Source: Branchiostoma floridae
Taxonomy: Eukaryota > Chordata > Leptocardii > Amphioxiformes > Branchiostomatidae
Length of the DNA stretch: 64,000 nucleotides
Direction: 5' to 3'
Assembly: GCF_000003815.2 (NCBI RefSeq)
Contig: NC_049988.1
Location: 6,677,765 to 6,741,764, forward strand
This document shows positions 23,612 through 35,439 of the stretch, piece after piece. Position 1 is the first letter of the stretch, and every line of letters begins with the position of its first letter. The translations under genes and the position numbers were made by a program. Under the pieces are notes generated by a model. The model made no database searches, was not told the DNA's origin, and worked only from the letters and a program-made list of their open reading frames with translations.

Positions 23612-23656
23612 TACTCAAGCAACTGGATATGGTTTTGAAACGGTCAGACGTTTCCA
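23612..23656 (+). repeat. copy of CAACTGGATATGG repeat family, cut by assembly gap
   Basis: TTACTCAAGCAACTGGATAT and GGTCAGACGTTTCCA run straight into 100 Ns. The repeat probably caused the gap. The sequence after the gap does not resume the family visibly. Confidence 0.7.
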
Positions 23657-23756
23657 NNNNNNNNNNNNNNNNNNNNNNNNNNNNNNNNNNNNNNNNNNNN
23701 NNNNNNNNNNNNNNNNNNNNNNNNNNNNNNNNNNNNNNNNNNNNNNNNNNNNNNNN
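23657..23756. other. assembly gap, 100 N
   Basis: Run of exactly 100 undetermined bases, which suggests a gap of unknown length. It begins inside a copy of the CAACTGGATATGG repeat. Confidence 1.
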
Positions 23757-24712
23757 GTAATCCTGGAAAAATTATCAATGGAAGGTGAAAAGAAAAAAAA
23801 GACAATATTCAAACAACACAACACCGCACACTTTCTTGATGAACGTACACTTACCACAAAGGTCTTTGTGTGGCTTTTCTACAATAACCCACGGTGATTG
23901 AGCCTTTTGTAGTACAAGCAACAGGTAAATACCCCTGGAGGGCTTGCCAAATAATCAAAGATGCCATCCTCTTTTCACTGCCAGGCTACACTCTTATCTT
24001 ATGACTACGGGGTAATCTCCGAAATTTTATCAAAACCTATAGGAGAAGAAACATCAAATCTCTTCATAGGTAGTGTGAAATCCCTTTTGAACTACTTTGT
24101 TCAGTCCCGTTTATAGTTATCCCTTGTTTTGCTTGTTGTTGTTAATTCCTATCGACTACACGGATGATATTTTGAGTTTTTTAAGGTAAGATAGTCTCAA
24201 GAGACATGGAACAGAACAACTGTATGTTGCGCCGTCTTGTCTACCGTTACCCTTGAAATCGATGAAAGAAAGATGGCTAGAATCTTGAACCGTCTCCAAG
24301 GAGAATAGTGATTTAGCTTTGCCCTAGCCTTGGCGCCGCCTAGGCTTTAAGGATGGTTGCTTCTGGGCTATTTGCACTCCAAATCGCCAATTCCATGTAG
24401 TCCGTACACCTGTACTTGATCCTTAGTCTTGTTTTATGACAGTTACAAACGGTGCCAGTATACAGGAGACCAGTCACGTTTCAGCTTACAGTCACCAGAA
24501 GGCCGGATTACAAAGGGAGGTCAGTAGTTCAACATGATGAGTGGTTAAAGTTTTACGGTTGACAGTAATGTTGGCCGTGGGCTTGGTAAGTCCCCATAGT
24601 GCGTAAACTGGTGCTATCTTATTTAGAAGGGGGTACCTCCGGGTAGTAAACGGGCTGTTACGGATCTGACCCCAACGTGGTTCCATAGGACACCCTGCAT
24701 TTAGGGGGGCAT

Positions 24713-24768
24713 GGCCGGAACCCTGGATTTATTTTAACCATAATTAAAATCAACCCAGGTCCCGGCAA
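24713..24768. repeat. hairpin of the same type
   Basis: GCCGGAACCCTGGATTTATT and TTAACC pair with TTAAAATCAACCCAGGTCCC and GGC around a short loop. It may be a very small foldback element. Confidence 0.5.
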
Positions 24769-26068
24769 CAAATAGATCGAGAGCTATTTCCGTGGTATCC
24801 GGTGATCTTCATAGCCTTGGCGCGGCTATATCCCATACGAACACTGGTAAATATGAGACAGAAATATAAACAGGGGATGCATGCTCTATTCGCCGCAAGC
24901 CGTAACCACCGCAAGTAGTTAAAACGCATCTACAAACGGTATCAGTATTAACACCAGAAGAAAACAGGCAGGATTACATGTTACTGCGGTGATCCACGCG
25001 CTTGGAACTCCTCTCGGCTGTAAAACTCAAAATCATAAGACTATTGCCACTTACACAGTGTGCTTTACACATCAAAGTTTTCAACAGTAAAAACCGGATG
25101 TTTCTAGGAGATAAGATACTAACAAGCATTCCCTTTCGTTCTGAAGTAGAGAGATTGTTCATCCTTGCCAGAAGAAATGCTTAATGTAGCAAAAGGATTC
25201 GTTCTTCGCGAACGATCAAGAGACGCCTCAAAGAAAGATACATGGTATAGAGTTCGCGTACTGTGTGATGTGATTCAGGTAATCTCTTCCAGGAACTATA
25301 TAAAAACACCCCCAAGTGCTAACTGTTCCGTATGAACATCTAAAGCCCTCTGCAATAATGATACATGGTGTTACAGTCATTTTGCCCCACTTAATGCTAG
25401 CAGAGCTCACAAGAGAGTTAAGCAACATAGTATCATTATGCATTTGCTCTTGAAAACGTCATCTAAACTATAAATATAAGACTCTTCGACTGTAAAGAAT
25501 TTAAATGGGCTTATACTGGATTACAATGCAACGCGTACACTCTATCTAGCGCACAATGCTATGAGGTACAGAATACTAATTTGACTTCATGTCTTATCAT
25601 AACTCAATATCGGGCATTAAATTGTATCCTCTCCGTTCTACCAATTACGTATTGCCAAACATGGTCTCACTACCTTTCCCGAACCGTGGTTGGGAGTTGT
25701 TTGAGAGCTAGATCGATTGTGGTCGGCTGGTGTCGGCTGGTAGTTGGTTGCACATTCAAGTATAGTTCTAAACTTATCGGAACTTAACAGGGCAATGACA
25801 GCTTTGTGATGAAAGAATGACTGTTCAAAAGGAGTCCACGTACCCGACTGATTTATTGGTCATCAGGGTGTTGGTAGCTAGCACTGGCGATCGATCAAAA
25901 GGGAAGTACTAGTTACTGAGGAGTGTCTGTAGTAGCTTCGATTGTGCTAATTAGAACCTTCGGGAAGGTTGGCATGGGTATCTTAGGGATGTCAATGTGA
26001 CTTTGTACTGGGCGACATGTTGGTGCCCCTATTTGCATTTCAATTAATCGTAGCTCAAGATTACACAA

Positions 26069-26102
26069 CATTTTTGTTTTGTTTTGTTTTGTTTTGTTTG
26101 GG
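26069..26102. repeat. (TTTTG)n microsatellite
   Basis: Six consecutive TTTTG-type units. Confidence 0.9.
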
Positions 26103-26639
26103 GGTCTTTTTCTTCTTGTGGATATTTCGTAGTGGTGCTAATCAAAGAGTGTAAGAGGATATTAAGATGTCCAAAATCGCACGAGTTGCAAATCACTGAA
26201 ATGCATATAGGAACACCAATATGGCGGCTAATAATGTGATGAAAACGTTCTACATGTCTAATCCTGGTCGCCATAATCCCATTGTGCAGGCCTCCATATC
26301 GGTGTTCTAATTTGAATTTCAAGGGATCGTAGGTTCAGAATACACAACATCTTTGCGTTTGTAGTACGTTTTTCCCTTCTTGTTGAACTGAAGTTTCAAA
26401 ATGTTTTTTAGAAAGTCAGAATACCTTTAAATGTCCAAAGACACTAAAATCCAAAGAGAGACACCGAGGTATAGTAGTTGCTTACAATAGTGGCACATGA
26501 AAACTCTTTACGTATATCTACATTCTTTTGGGTATATATTACTAAGCTAAAATCTAAGCAACCACTAGATTGTCAAACGAAAAAGTAATAAGTTTTATTT
26601 GTAACACAATATCTATTCCGAATCTCCATGGAATATCCA

Positions 26640-28310
26640 CTTCATAGATAACCAGATACGTTGTATAGAATCTAAAATTGATCAAATCAATTTGATGCTA
26701 TTGTACTGCAAAGCATGAAGGTTCAAAGAGGTAGGAATCAATTTTGCAGTGATGTATAGAATTTGAAATTGATTAGGTTATCTAAACCTAAAGTTGCCAT
26801 TGCTCTAAAACTAAGAAAGGTTCAAAGAGGTAAAAATCAATCTTACGATGGTTTTAACGGACAAACGGTCAAAACGCCGATTTCTTGTCGCCTACGTGCA
26901 CAGGAATTTATCAATCAATCACGTTACCAAGGCAACGCGTCCCATCAAACCAATCGTATAGAATCTGAAATTGATTAGTTTATCTAGATCTTACGTTACC
27001 ACTGTTCTACAATCTAGAATTGTTAAAAGAGGCAAAAATCGATATTACGACGGCGTCAACGGACCAAACGTCATAACGCCGATTTCTTGTCAACCACGCG
27101 AAAAAGAAGCTGTCAACCAGTCACGTTGGCAAGGCAACGTGTCTCATCAAACCAATCGTGTAGATCATGAAATTAATTAGGTTATCTAGATCATAAGTTA
27201 CCACCGTTTTACAACCATGAAGGTTCAAAGATGCAAAACAGTGGTGTCAACTAAGGTCCAGAGAGAGAGAGAGAGATATCACCGATTTCTTGTTGCCTAC
27301 GTGCACAGGCAGCTGTCCATCAATCACGTTGACAAGGCAACGTGTCTCATCAACCGATTGTATAGAATCTGAAATTGATTAGGCTATCCAGATATAAAGT
27401 TACCATTGCTCTAAAGCTAAGAAAGGTTCAAAGAGGCAAAAATTAATGTTACGATGGCGTCAACGGACTAAACGTCACACGCCAATTTCTCGTCACCCAC
27501 GAGCCGAAAAAGATGTCAATCAATCACGTTGCCAAGGCAACGTGTCTCATCAACCAATTGCATAGAATCTGAAATTGATTAGGCTATCTAGATTTTAAGT
27601 TACCAGTGTTCTACATGTACAACTTAGAAAGGTTCAAAGAGGCAAAAACCATTTTTACGGTGGTGTCAACGGACTAAGGTACGGAGAAAGATATAACACC
27701 GTTTTTTTCGTCATCCAGGCGAACAAGAACCTGTCAATGAATCACGTTGCCAAGGCAATGGCTCCTATCAAACCAATTGCCAAGAATCTAAATCTGAAAT
27801 TAATTGGGTTATCTACATCTAAAGCAACCAGTAGTGTACAAGCTATGAAGGTTCAAATTGGCAGAAACCAATTTCATGGTGGTGTCGACGTAATCTCCAA
27901 GCAGATCTTGCTGTGGCAAATGGGAAGAGTTTAGCCGGCAGAGGAGTTATTGGCCACAGCGAAGTTGTCCCGAATACTGGCTCGGAGGGGTTGTAAAACG
28001 ATAATCCCGGCCAAATTTAGCCAATTTTCACGTTGGAGGTAAGTGTGCACTAGGAGGAGCAGAAACACGTTTCTGAAAAGATCGCCCCTCCCAGTGCCTT
28101 TGAGCGGTTCCGTCCTGCGGCAGATCTTCGCTGTGGCCAATAACTCCTCTGCCGGCTAAACTCTTCCCATTTGCCACAGCAAGATCTGCTTGGAGATTAG
28201 TGTCGACGGACTCAAGGTCCGGGGAAAGACATAACACCGATGTCACCCACGCGAACAAGAAGCTGTCAATCAATCACGTTACCAAGGCGACGTGTCCCAT
28301 TAGATCTTTA
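26640..28310. repeat. tandem repeat, about 202-bp period, with an X-box in most units
   Basis: AGAATCTGAAATTGATTAGG recurs near 26758, 26959, 27162, 27363 and 27564, with diverged units before and after. Each unit has AGGTTCAAAGAGG, a CAACGGAC...GCCGATTTCTTGTC block and the palindrome CACGTTGCCAAGGCAACGTG or a variant. The last unit is split by the foldback element at 27891-28199 and resumes to about 28310. The 65-71 codon frames here are the repeat read through. Confidence 0.9.
27891..28199. mobile_element. foldback DNA transposon with 74-bp perfect arms and 9-bp target duplication
   Basis: It starts TAATCTCCAAGCAGATC and ends with its exact reverse complement. The two arms agree over 74 bases without mismatch. 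It is flanked by GTGTCGACG at 27882-27890 and again at 28200-28208, a clean 9-bp target-site duplication within the host tandem repeat. There is no coding sequence. A 9-bp duplication is typical of Mutator-like elements; some Merlin elements also give 8-9 bp, so the superfamily is inferred. Confidence 0.9.
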
Positions 28311-28432
28311 AAATACCCTGCCATTGCAATTTGTGTTCACGTTGGGATTTCACCAATGGCCTCTGGGTGACTGTACTTACCGTACATCATGTGTACCGCA
28401 CTACACACAAGAGTCACTCTGAGCTATCATGT

Positions 28433-28470
28433 TAATCTCCAAGCAGATATGCCGGTGGCATAAGACAGAA
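28433..28470 (+). mobile_element. solo end of the TAATCTCC family
   Basis: TAATCTCCAAGCAGAT is followed by GCCGGTGGCATAAG, which resembles the inner end sequence of the 57.1-kb copy. No matching opposite end was found nearby, so this is a fragment or a decayed copy. Confidence 0.5.
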
Positions 28471-29222
28471 TGAAAATGGCGAAGGCTGTGTCCAATAGAA
28501 CAAAGGGATGTTTTGGTACTTTTAATATTTATCTCCTTAATTCCTATAAATCTAGGTTATTTATCCATACATCAAAATCAACAAGCAAAACATAAATTGA
28601 GCAAATAATAACATGTGCCTGGGGAAGAAATCATTAATATTTGATTCGTTGGCATGAAATACAGAATGATTTTTTTTGCATCGAACTTTTTCTTCATACA
28701 TTGTCTTATGTTGAAATGTTGAAGATTCTATCTATTGGTGTACTGCTTTAGTGCGATGCTATTTTGTATTTTTCAATGATTGGAACTGATGAAGAAAATA
28801 GGGGTATTCCTGATCTTTTTCTGTTTTAAAGTTGGTTAACCAATGCATACTCATACACACGGACAATTGCGTCCTCTTCAAAGACATTGTGTCAATAACA
28901 AGTAACATATTAATGTTACACATTTCGTTGCATATTATTAGACGGTAGTTATATTAGAAATAGAGAAATTGAAGCGTCATTTAGTAAAATATTGTACTTA
29001 ACGTGGATATAAAATGGATAAGTCGCATAATATATGAACGAATTGAACCTCGGGGGCTACATATGACTTTACCAGTTGTGCGCCTGTGTTCTTATAACGA
29101 ACTCCCTTGACATACAGTGTCACTTAAAGGTCTCTGTTGTACATGAATTAATAGCGCGCGGGGGAGCGCATGTGGAAGTAAAAGCGCATGGGAAATGTGC
29201 AACAGAGCTCGCAAAACAGATA

Positions 29223-29464
29223 AGGTGGTATCTCCCTGCACTTGGGGCACCGGTGCGGCACTGTGGGGTTCGAAAGATTACTCAACGAATTTCAGAAATA
29301 AAGAACGAATTTTCTTACGTTTTGTGTATTCTGTTGTCTTCTAAGTATTGCGTATTACGCAATCTTGATTATGAAAAAAAAATGGCGAAAATAACACAAC
29401 AGTGCCGCAGTGAACGAGCCATGCAGTGCCGCAACGGTGCCCCAAGTGCAGTGAGATACCACCT
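29223..29464 (+). mobile_element. 242-bp MITE (AGGTGGTATCTC family), copy A
   Basis: The ends form an inverted repeat of about 50 bases beginning AGGTGGTATCTCCCTGCA, with the inner block GGCACCGGTGCGGCACTG. The core has TTACGTTTTGTG and GCGTATTACGC. Full-length copies of nearly equal size occur at 49.5, 57.4 and 59.7 kb. The 140-codon plus-strand frame here is the element. The target duplication is unclear. Confidence 0.85.
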
Positions 29465-30689
29465 TTGCCAAAACGGCAAAATTCAGCAATGCTGTTAGTT
29501 GGAAGCACTCGCCGAAGGCAACGCAAACAGTTTATCGGGGGGGGGGGCAAAAATGCATTATCATGGACTAGTAAATGACCTTGTAACCATATAGAGACTA
29601 AAATTGTGAAATATAATGTATTATTTTCATGATGCAATGAGCGTAAATACAAACCTAGTAGCCTGATTAAATCTCGCTTATAGCAGCCCGCCCAACATTC
29701 CTGGACAGTAGAGTTTGTGTTTCACAGACTACAAACCTGCTAAGTATAACAAAAAAGGAGACACAGTATAGCCCCTCAACAATCAACAACAACGAATAAA
29801 TACTTTTTTTACTAAAACAAGACATTTGAGAACTACCCTAAGTCGGTTGTTTAATGTTTAACACTTGAAAATATCGTTTGTGTTTTCGTGGGTGTTTGTA
29901 AACAAAAAGTGTGTTTTTCCATATGAATTTTGAGCTAGTTATTGCCGACCATTTCAATATTCATTACCGACCCAGACAAATCAAGAAGAAAGCGTACTCA
30001 CGGTTAGCATATTCACCGATCTTATCGCATAAGGCCGACCTAAAACGGAAAATACTGTATAATAACCACTAAGAAGTAAATATTGTAAAACTGAAACATG
30101 TTCTAGATAAACACACATGTTAGTAGATAAAAGCAACCTTATAAGCTTTTAGTATCCAGTGTAGGCTGAGATTTTTACCTTTTAATATCAATTACTTCAG
30201 ACTGGTTGCATTTGTCGGACACGATCAATTTTCATCTTTTTTTAATGCGATACTACCGCGAGAAAAAAAATTAATGTATGCCAACACTTACCCTGACACC
30301 ATATCCTGACGAAACCAGGCCTTCAGAAGGTCGACACTCCGACAACTTGACGCTGAGACGTACAGCCAGGCTCTCTCTCGTCAACCAGGGTGTTCAACTC
30401 TCGCGCCTATAAAACAACGCGAGATCTTAGCGTGCGATTGATGTCGGCAGAAGTGGGGATGTAATCTGATTTCGCTCACACCATCAGTGGAGGATGTATT
30501 GATGTGGGGAGGGGGGCTTTGTGTTCAACAGGTACTATTGTAGCGCTTTGTTGCATGTCTAGACACGATTATTGGCAACTTTGTGATGGAGTTCTCCACG
30601 CGATCCATTTTGTCTATTGGGGGAAATTGGTAACCTTTGGAGTTCATTTCTATGACGGCGAAACATTCTGTTTATGAATAAAATCATTG
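29465..30689. other. no gene; weak TATA-like spot
   Basis: CGCCTATAAAACAACGCG at about 30401 is a TATA-like sequence in a slightly CpG-richer stretch (30320-30470). No exon follows that I can support. Confidence 0.3.
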
Positions 30690-31130
30690 TTAAGTGTCGC
30701 ACAGTGTAACAAACGAATGCCTTGACCAGTGGAATCAAGATCGAGAGGTGGCGAGTTTGATTCCCGATTTTCCTGTCTAGTTCGTGAAAAAGAAAAGGTA
30801 TTCTCACCCCACATATTAAGTACATAAATGGCCACCTGAATTCTTCTGGGGAGGTAACGGGCATAGGATAGAAATGAGCTATACCTTCCAATACCGTATA
30901 CATATAATCTAGAACGAAGGAAAGCTGTGGCCGACCAGCCTCCATCTGCACAGGGCTTCATTTGCCCATCCTGCACCAGGAGGTGCGGGTCGAGGATTGG
31001 ACTACATAGCCACATGAGAGCGTGCAGGGGAGACCGAGGACTACCTTCCCAATGATCTTCGGACACGAAGAAGCAGCCATCATCATAATCTAGACCCAGA
31101 GGATAACATCCCACTGCCCTTACGGCCTCA
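30690..31130 (+). mobile_element. SINE-like composite unit
   Basis: A tRNA-like start (CTTGACCAGTGG, then GCGAGTTTGATTCCCG as B box) leads into a long body. An inner GGGGAGGTAACGGGCATAGG resembles the SINE tail at 3.6 kb, and the end (AACATCCCACTGCCCTTA) resembles the one near 3.72 kb. The 130- and 154-codon minus-strand frames here are translations of this repeat. Confidence 0.55.
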
Positions 31131-32085
31131 AATTGCTACTTTTTACGTTAGGCGGTACTATAGAATGTACTAATCACACGTAAATTGCATCTTCCACTTT
31201 CATCACAGTCTCCGACTTACGAAAATCGTGCACTGTAGTCTTAAACCTCTGGCTCTGGGGGTATTCTCAAAGGCAAAGAAGATATTCTTTTACTGTGCTT
31301 TGTAATGTCTACTTCAGGCTTACAATCTAGGATGAGAGAAACTAGTGCGTGATTCTGCGTGATTGAAGTCGAATCTTGGGATTACCATCGCCATCGGGAA
31401 CGGTGTTATAGAGGAAGGTAATGTATTTTTGATGCCAGGCGGCATATTCATCCTCTAGAATCATTATCAAAGGAACTGTAGTTTTTGAAAAGAGCTTTGT
31501 CTGGCATAAAAAGGAGAGTAAAATTATCATGGCATGTTGACGCCTCAAGGGCTAAGCGCTCAACCATTTCATGTCAACTAGTCTTTCAGGAAATAAAAAG
31601 GAAGTTTTCAGGTCTATCAGGAGGCAGATAAATGAGCTGTCTGATACTGCAATTGCTTTCGGTCCCTCTAGAATAAAGCGGGTATTTGAATGAAATTGCG
31701 CATGCGGTATGTTGGCGACCTAGCTGCGGCCGCCGAGTGATTTGACAGAGCCTGAAGAATTCCGTCATTGGAAAATCTAATATTTTTACGCTTTGTTTAT
31801 CTTGTTGCCTTCCTAGTCATATTTCCGCGTTATGCATGGTATTCTTGTCACAAAGTCAGGGATAGCACATATCAAATTAGCATAGCAGCACATATCAATC
31901 ATAGCAGCGACGCCGCAAACATGCCGCAGTATGTGAAATACCTACGTCAGAGGGACGATTTTGGACAGCTAGGTCACAAATTCTTTTGAGGGTTTGATTC
32001 TTTTTTTTTCTAAACACATGCACCATGTTGATAATATTCATAAACTTCCTTTGTCATTATCGGTACATAAAGAGAAAATTCCAAT
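31131..32085. other. no feature recognised
   Basis: AT-rich DNA; frames up to 73 codons without motifs. Confidence 0.5.
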
Positions 32086-33080
32086 TTCCCATACTAATGA
32101 AATAAGCATATAAGTATAATACTCCTTTAGCGGATCCTTGCCTCTATGACTTCAAACGCAAAGGGAAGCTGCCTTGTTACCAGCTCGACAGTACTAGTGC
32201 TGTGTGCCTGCCAAAAATCGTCATCTGATATCTATGCATTATGAAAGGAAGAGAAAGACGATGCCAAGCTTTGGTGATTAAAAACACATCACAAGAGAGC
32301 GGGCGTGTTACATAAGTAGATAACCTTTAGGTATGCCCCGAATGCCTAAGATGATACCTGAGATTTTACTTTTTGATTACTTTAGAAGTGTTCAGTTGGC
32401 AATACTCCAGAACCTTAAGGCAGATATTATTTCAATGCTTGAAATCAAATAATATCTTTTTCTTTGTTACTAACTCACTTTAGTGGAAGAGTGTCTTCCA
32501 TTTTTTTCTCAATTTCATTCAATTTGTGACTTAGTGAGAATGGCTTTTATGAACTGTGTTCTCGATGCAATCTTCAAGATATCCCGATCTTCAAGTCATT
32601 CTTTTTTCGATATACATGTGCTATTGTAATGCTAATGTGTATAAGCTTCTCTTCAAGTGGTACATGAAATATTCTCCAAATTTCCATACTAATGAAATAA
32701 GCACATATATAGCATTAATGCTGACGAAAAAAAAACTTCCTATGAAATGATACTCTTGTGGATCAACATCTCTCTTGCTTCTGTAGCCTTTAAAATGACA
32801 AGAGAGTTGCCTTCACCTTATAGTCAGTTTAACAGTACTGTATGTCTGCAAAAAAAACGTCATTCTATTTCTATGCATCATAAAAGAAAGAGGAAGGCGA
32901 TCGATGCCAAGTCTTGGTGATTCAAAACACAGCACAAGATAAGGAGCTTCCTCAGGTATGCCCCGAGTGCCTAGGATGATACTTCAGATCGTTATCATTA
33001 ATTACTTTAGAAGTATCCAGTTGGCAATACCCCAGAACCTTAAGGAATATATCATTTCATTGCTTGAGACTGAATAAAAT
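32086..33080. repeat. direct duplication, about 380-bp unit, 600 bp apart
   Basis: CCATACTAATGAAATAAGCA occurs at about 32089 and 32682. GGTATGCCCCGAATGCCTA occurs at 32332 and, as GGTATGCCCCGAGTGCCTA, at 32956. CAGTTGGCAATACTCCAGAA at 32392 corresponds to CAGTTGGCAATACCCCAGAA at 33019. The copies are clearly diverged; no coding sequence is seen. Confidence 0.8.
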
Positions 33081-33187
33081 CATTTCTATCATGATAACTC
33101 GATTTAGGGGAAAGGGGTTTCAAAGTTTTCCCTCACTTTCTCATTCAATTTGTAATGTAGTCAAAGTGGATTTATCACACAATTCGA

Positions 33188-33236
33188 GAAAGATAGAAAG
33201 AAAGAAAGAAAGACAGACAGACAGAAAGAAAAAAAG
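33188..33236. repeat. GAAA/GACA microsatellite
   Basis: (GAAA)n, then (GACA)n, then (GAAA)n. Confidence 0.9.
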
Positions 33237-33499
33237 AACGACTTTGTTATTAGTTGCTTTGCAACAATCTAAGACACAATTCAATACAAGCTGACAAACT
33301 TGCAAACGTTAATGTCATTTTCACGAGGACATGCTGTATAAACGCCTCTGATTTATGTAATACCTAATAATATTCTCAACTGTATTTCATGGACTTTTTG
33401 CGCAGGTGATCTAAACCTCGCGTCGTTAGAAACACCTCCCTTTAAATCCCACTTAACTCAAAGATAATTGTACTTGTAAATCCATGTAACGACCTTGTT

Positions 33500-35040
33500 T
33501 CTTCTTCACAGCATGATTTAATGTATGGGAGTAAAACGAAAAAGAGAAACATGCCTGTCAGATTGGGCATGCACGAGGAAACTGTGATGTCTTCTTATGA
33601 AGTGCGCTACTGTGACAATCTAGCAGTTATCTTTTAGTCATCCCGTATACTATCTATTAACCCATGTATACTATTTCTCCCTAACTTAATTTTATGTATG
33701 GAAGTGAAAAATTACTTCTACATGAAGGTTACTCTTGTTAGCCATGTATGTCAGACTCGCCATAAATAAGTAAAATTGTGATGTTTTTATGGACTTTACT
33801 GCCAAAGCAATCTAAAAGCCAGTAAATCTAGTAAATATATCATATTCTTTATCATAATTTTATGTATGGCAATGAAAAGCTACTTCTCTATAGACACATC
33901 GTGTTGCTAGACAGGTAAGGCTTAATGATAGGAAATAAATGATGATTTGGTAATGCATTCATAAATCTTGCTACAAAAGCAATCAAACTTTATTTCTTCG
34001 TTATCCCGTATCCCACAATTCAATCTACAGTTGATCTATCTATATATATAATGGTAAACGGATACGCTAGGATACATCAAAAAAGCTTTGATGAATTCAT
34101 GAACTGTGCCACTGAGCCAATCCAACGTTGCTGTCTAAAAAGCATTTCCCGATACTCATTTGTACCTTTCTTATTCTTCTTTGTAATGATATTCTGCGAA
34201 TGGCAGTGAAAAGTCACATCTATACAGACAAATATAGAGTTACTAGACTTGTATATATTTAGCAGATTAGGCAAGGCATTGGTGAAGAGAAGGGGTGCAA
34301 GGACGCTGCCTTGAGGGAGACCGTTTTTCTGCCTTCGCAATCTGCTACATACAACAGTGCAAGTGAGGGTATCCAAAGTTGTTATCTCGCAAGCTATACC
34401 AGATACATCTATCAACCTTTCTTATCTCTCGTCATAGCATCGTGTTTAAGTACAAAATGTATGGTATTGAACATTTACAGCTATACATTCATACCCCGTT
34501 GTTAGATTTAGCATACTTGAGCGAGTTTGTATGTATTCATTATATTAACTGTGCTACTCAGGTGATCCAAAGTTTTTATCTTACAAGTTATCCTAAAAAC
34601 AACTGCAACCTGAAAACCCGAACTGACTGAACGATGCTAACAACATCATACTAGATATAACCTGCTCTACCCTTCTTTACATTGTTATTTCTAGTACAAA
34701 ATGTACGGTATTGAAAAATTACATATCTGCAGAAATACCTTGTTGCTAGAAAAATCCTACATGAGCGAATTTGTGATGTACATTCATTAACTGTGCTAGT
34801 GAGATAATTCAACGTTGTTATCTCAACAACGATCCAAGATGCATGCTATCTATTTCATTCCTCTTCACATTAATGTCTCATATGCAAAGTGGCATAAAAA
34901 AATCTGCACAAACAATGTAAAAATTACAAATATTCAGGAAAACCTTGATGCAGGCTTAAACATGCATGAGTAAATTTGTGATGTATTCATGAACTGTGCC
35001 AGTGAAACAATCCTAAGTTGTTATCTTTCCAGCCATCCCG
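33500..35040. repeat. degenerate tandem repeat region
   Basis: TTTATGTATGGAAGTGAAAA or variants recur near 33520, 33691, 33859, 34197, 34457 and 34697. They alternate with TTGTGATGTA...CATTCATAAA and GTTGTTATCTCGCAAG-like blocks. Spacing is irregular, about 170-340 bases, and similarity falls to the right. Short frames here are repeat translations. Confidence 0.6.
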
Positions 35041-35131
35041 TGGGCACCATTCAGTTGAATCCAACAGCAGGTTTGATTGCGCTTATCAAACCCCACCGAT
35101 AACTTCACGGCGAATTACCATCAATCATTTA

Positions 35132-35439
35132 GCAGGGCTCGAAATATTTTTTTTCCTGCATACCTGCACTAGTGCGGGTAACATTGATAATTACAAGCAC
35201 AAGACAAATTTACCTGCACCGCTCTGAATTTAGAAAGTATGTATCGTATTAGAATTATTCAGGAACCACCATTGCTATTTTTTTCTTTTATATCTTGTAG
35301 GTGGTAATAGTCAATGCAGCTAATAACAATCCATATACACCTGCAACATAAGACATATAACATATAAACCCAGTGCATGTACCAGTGCAGCTTAGGTGCA
35401 GGTAGACATCAGAAATGCAGGTGGTATTTCGAACCCTGT
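35132..35439. mobile_element. foldback element, GCAGGGCTCGAAATA ends
   Basis: Left GCAGGGCTCGAAATATTT and right GGTATTTCGAACCCTGTA are inverted. Next inside are repeated TGCAGGT/ACCTGCA and CACTAGTGC/CCAGTGCA motifs on both sides. No protein frame. A related TGCACCCAGT-rich patch lies at 2690-2790. Confidence 0.6.

Larger units (their letters stand above)
23757..26640. other. no gene recognised
   Basis: Holds the hairpin at 24.7 kb and the TTTTG repeat at 26.07 kb. Frames of 60-92 codons show no family signature. Confidence 0.5.

Noticed and set aside
29076-29498. 140-codon ORF
   Set aside because: Covers a 242-bp MITE; the same peptide pieces appear at the other copies of the element.
30559-31114. 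Overlapping 130- and 154-codon minus-strand ORFs
   Set aside because: They lie over a SINE-like repeat, in two frames at once, without known motifs.
33064-33294. 76-codon Lys/Arg-rich ORF
   Set aside because: The basic part is a GAAA/GACA microsatellite translation.
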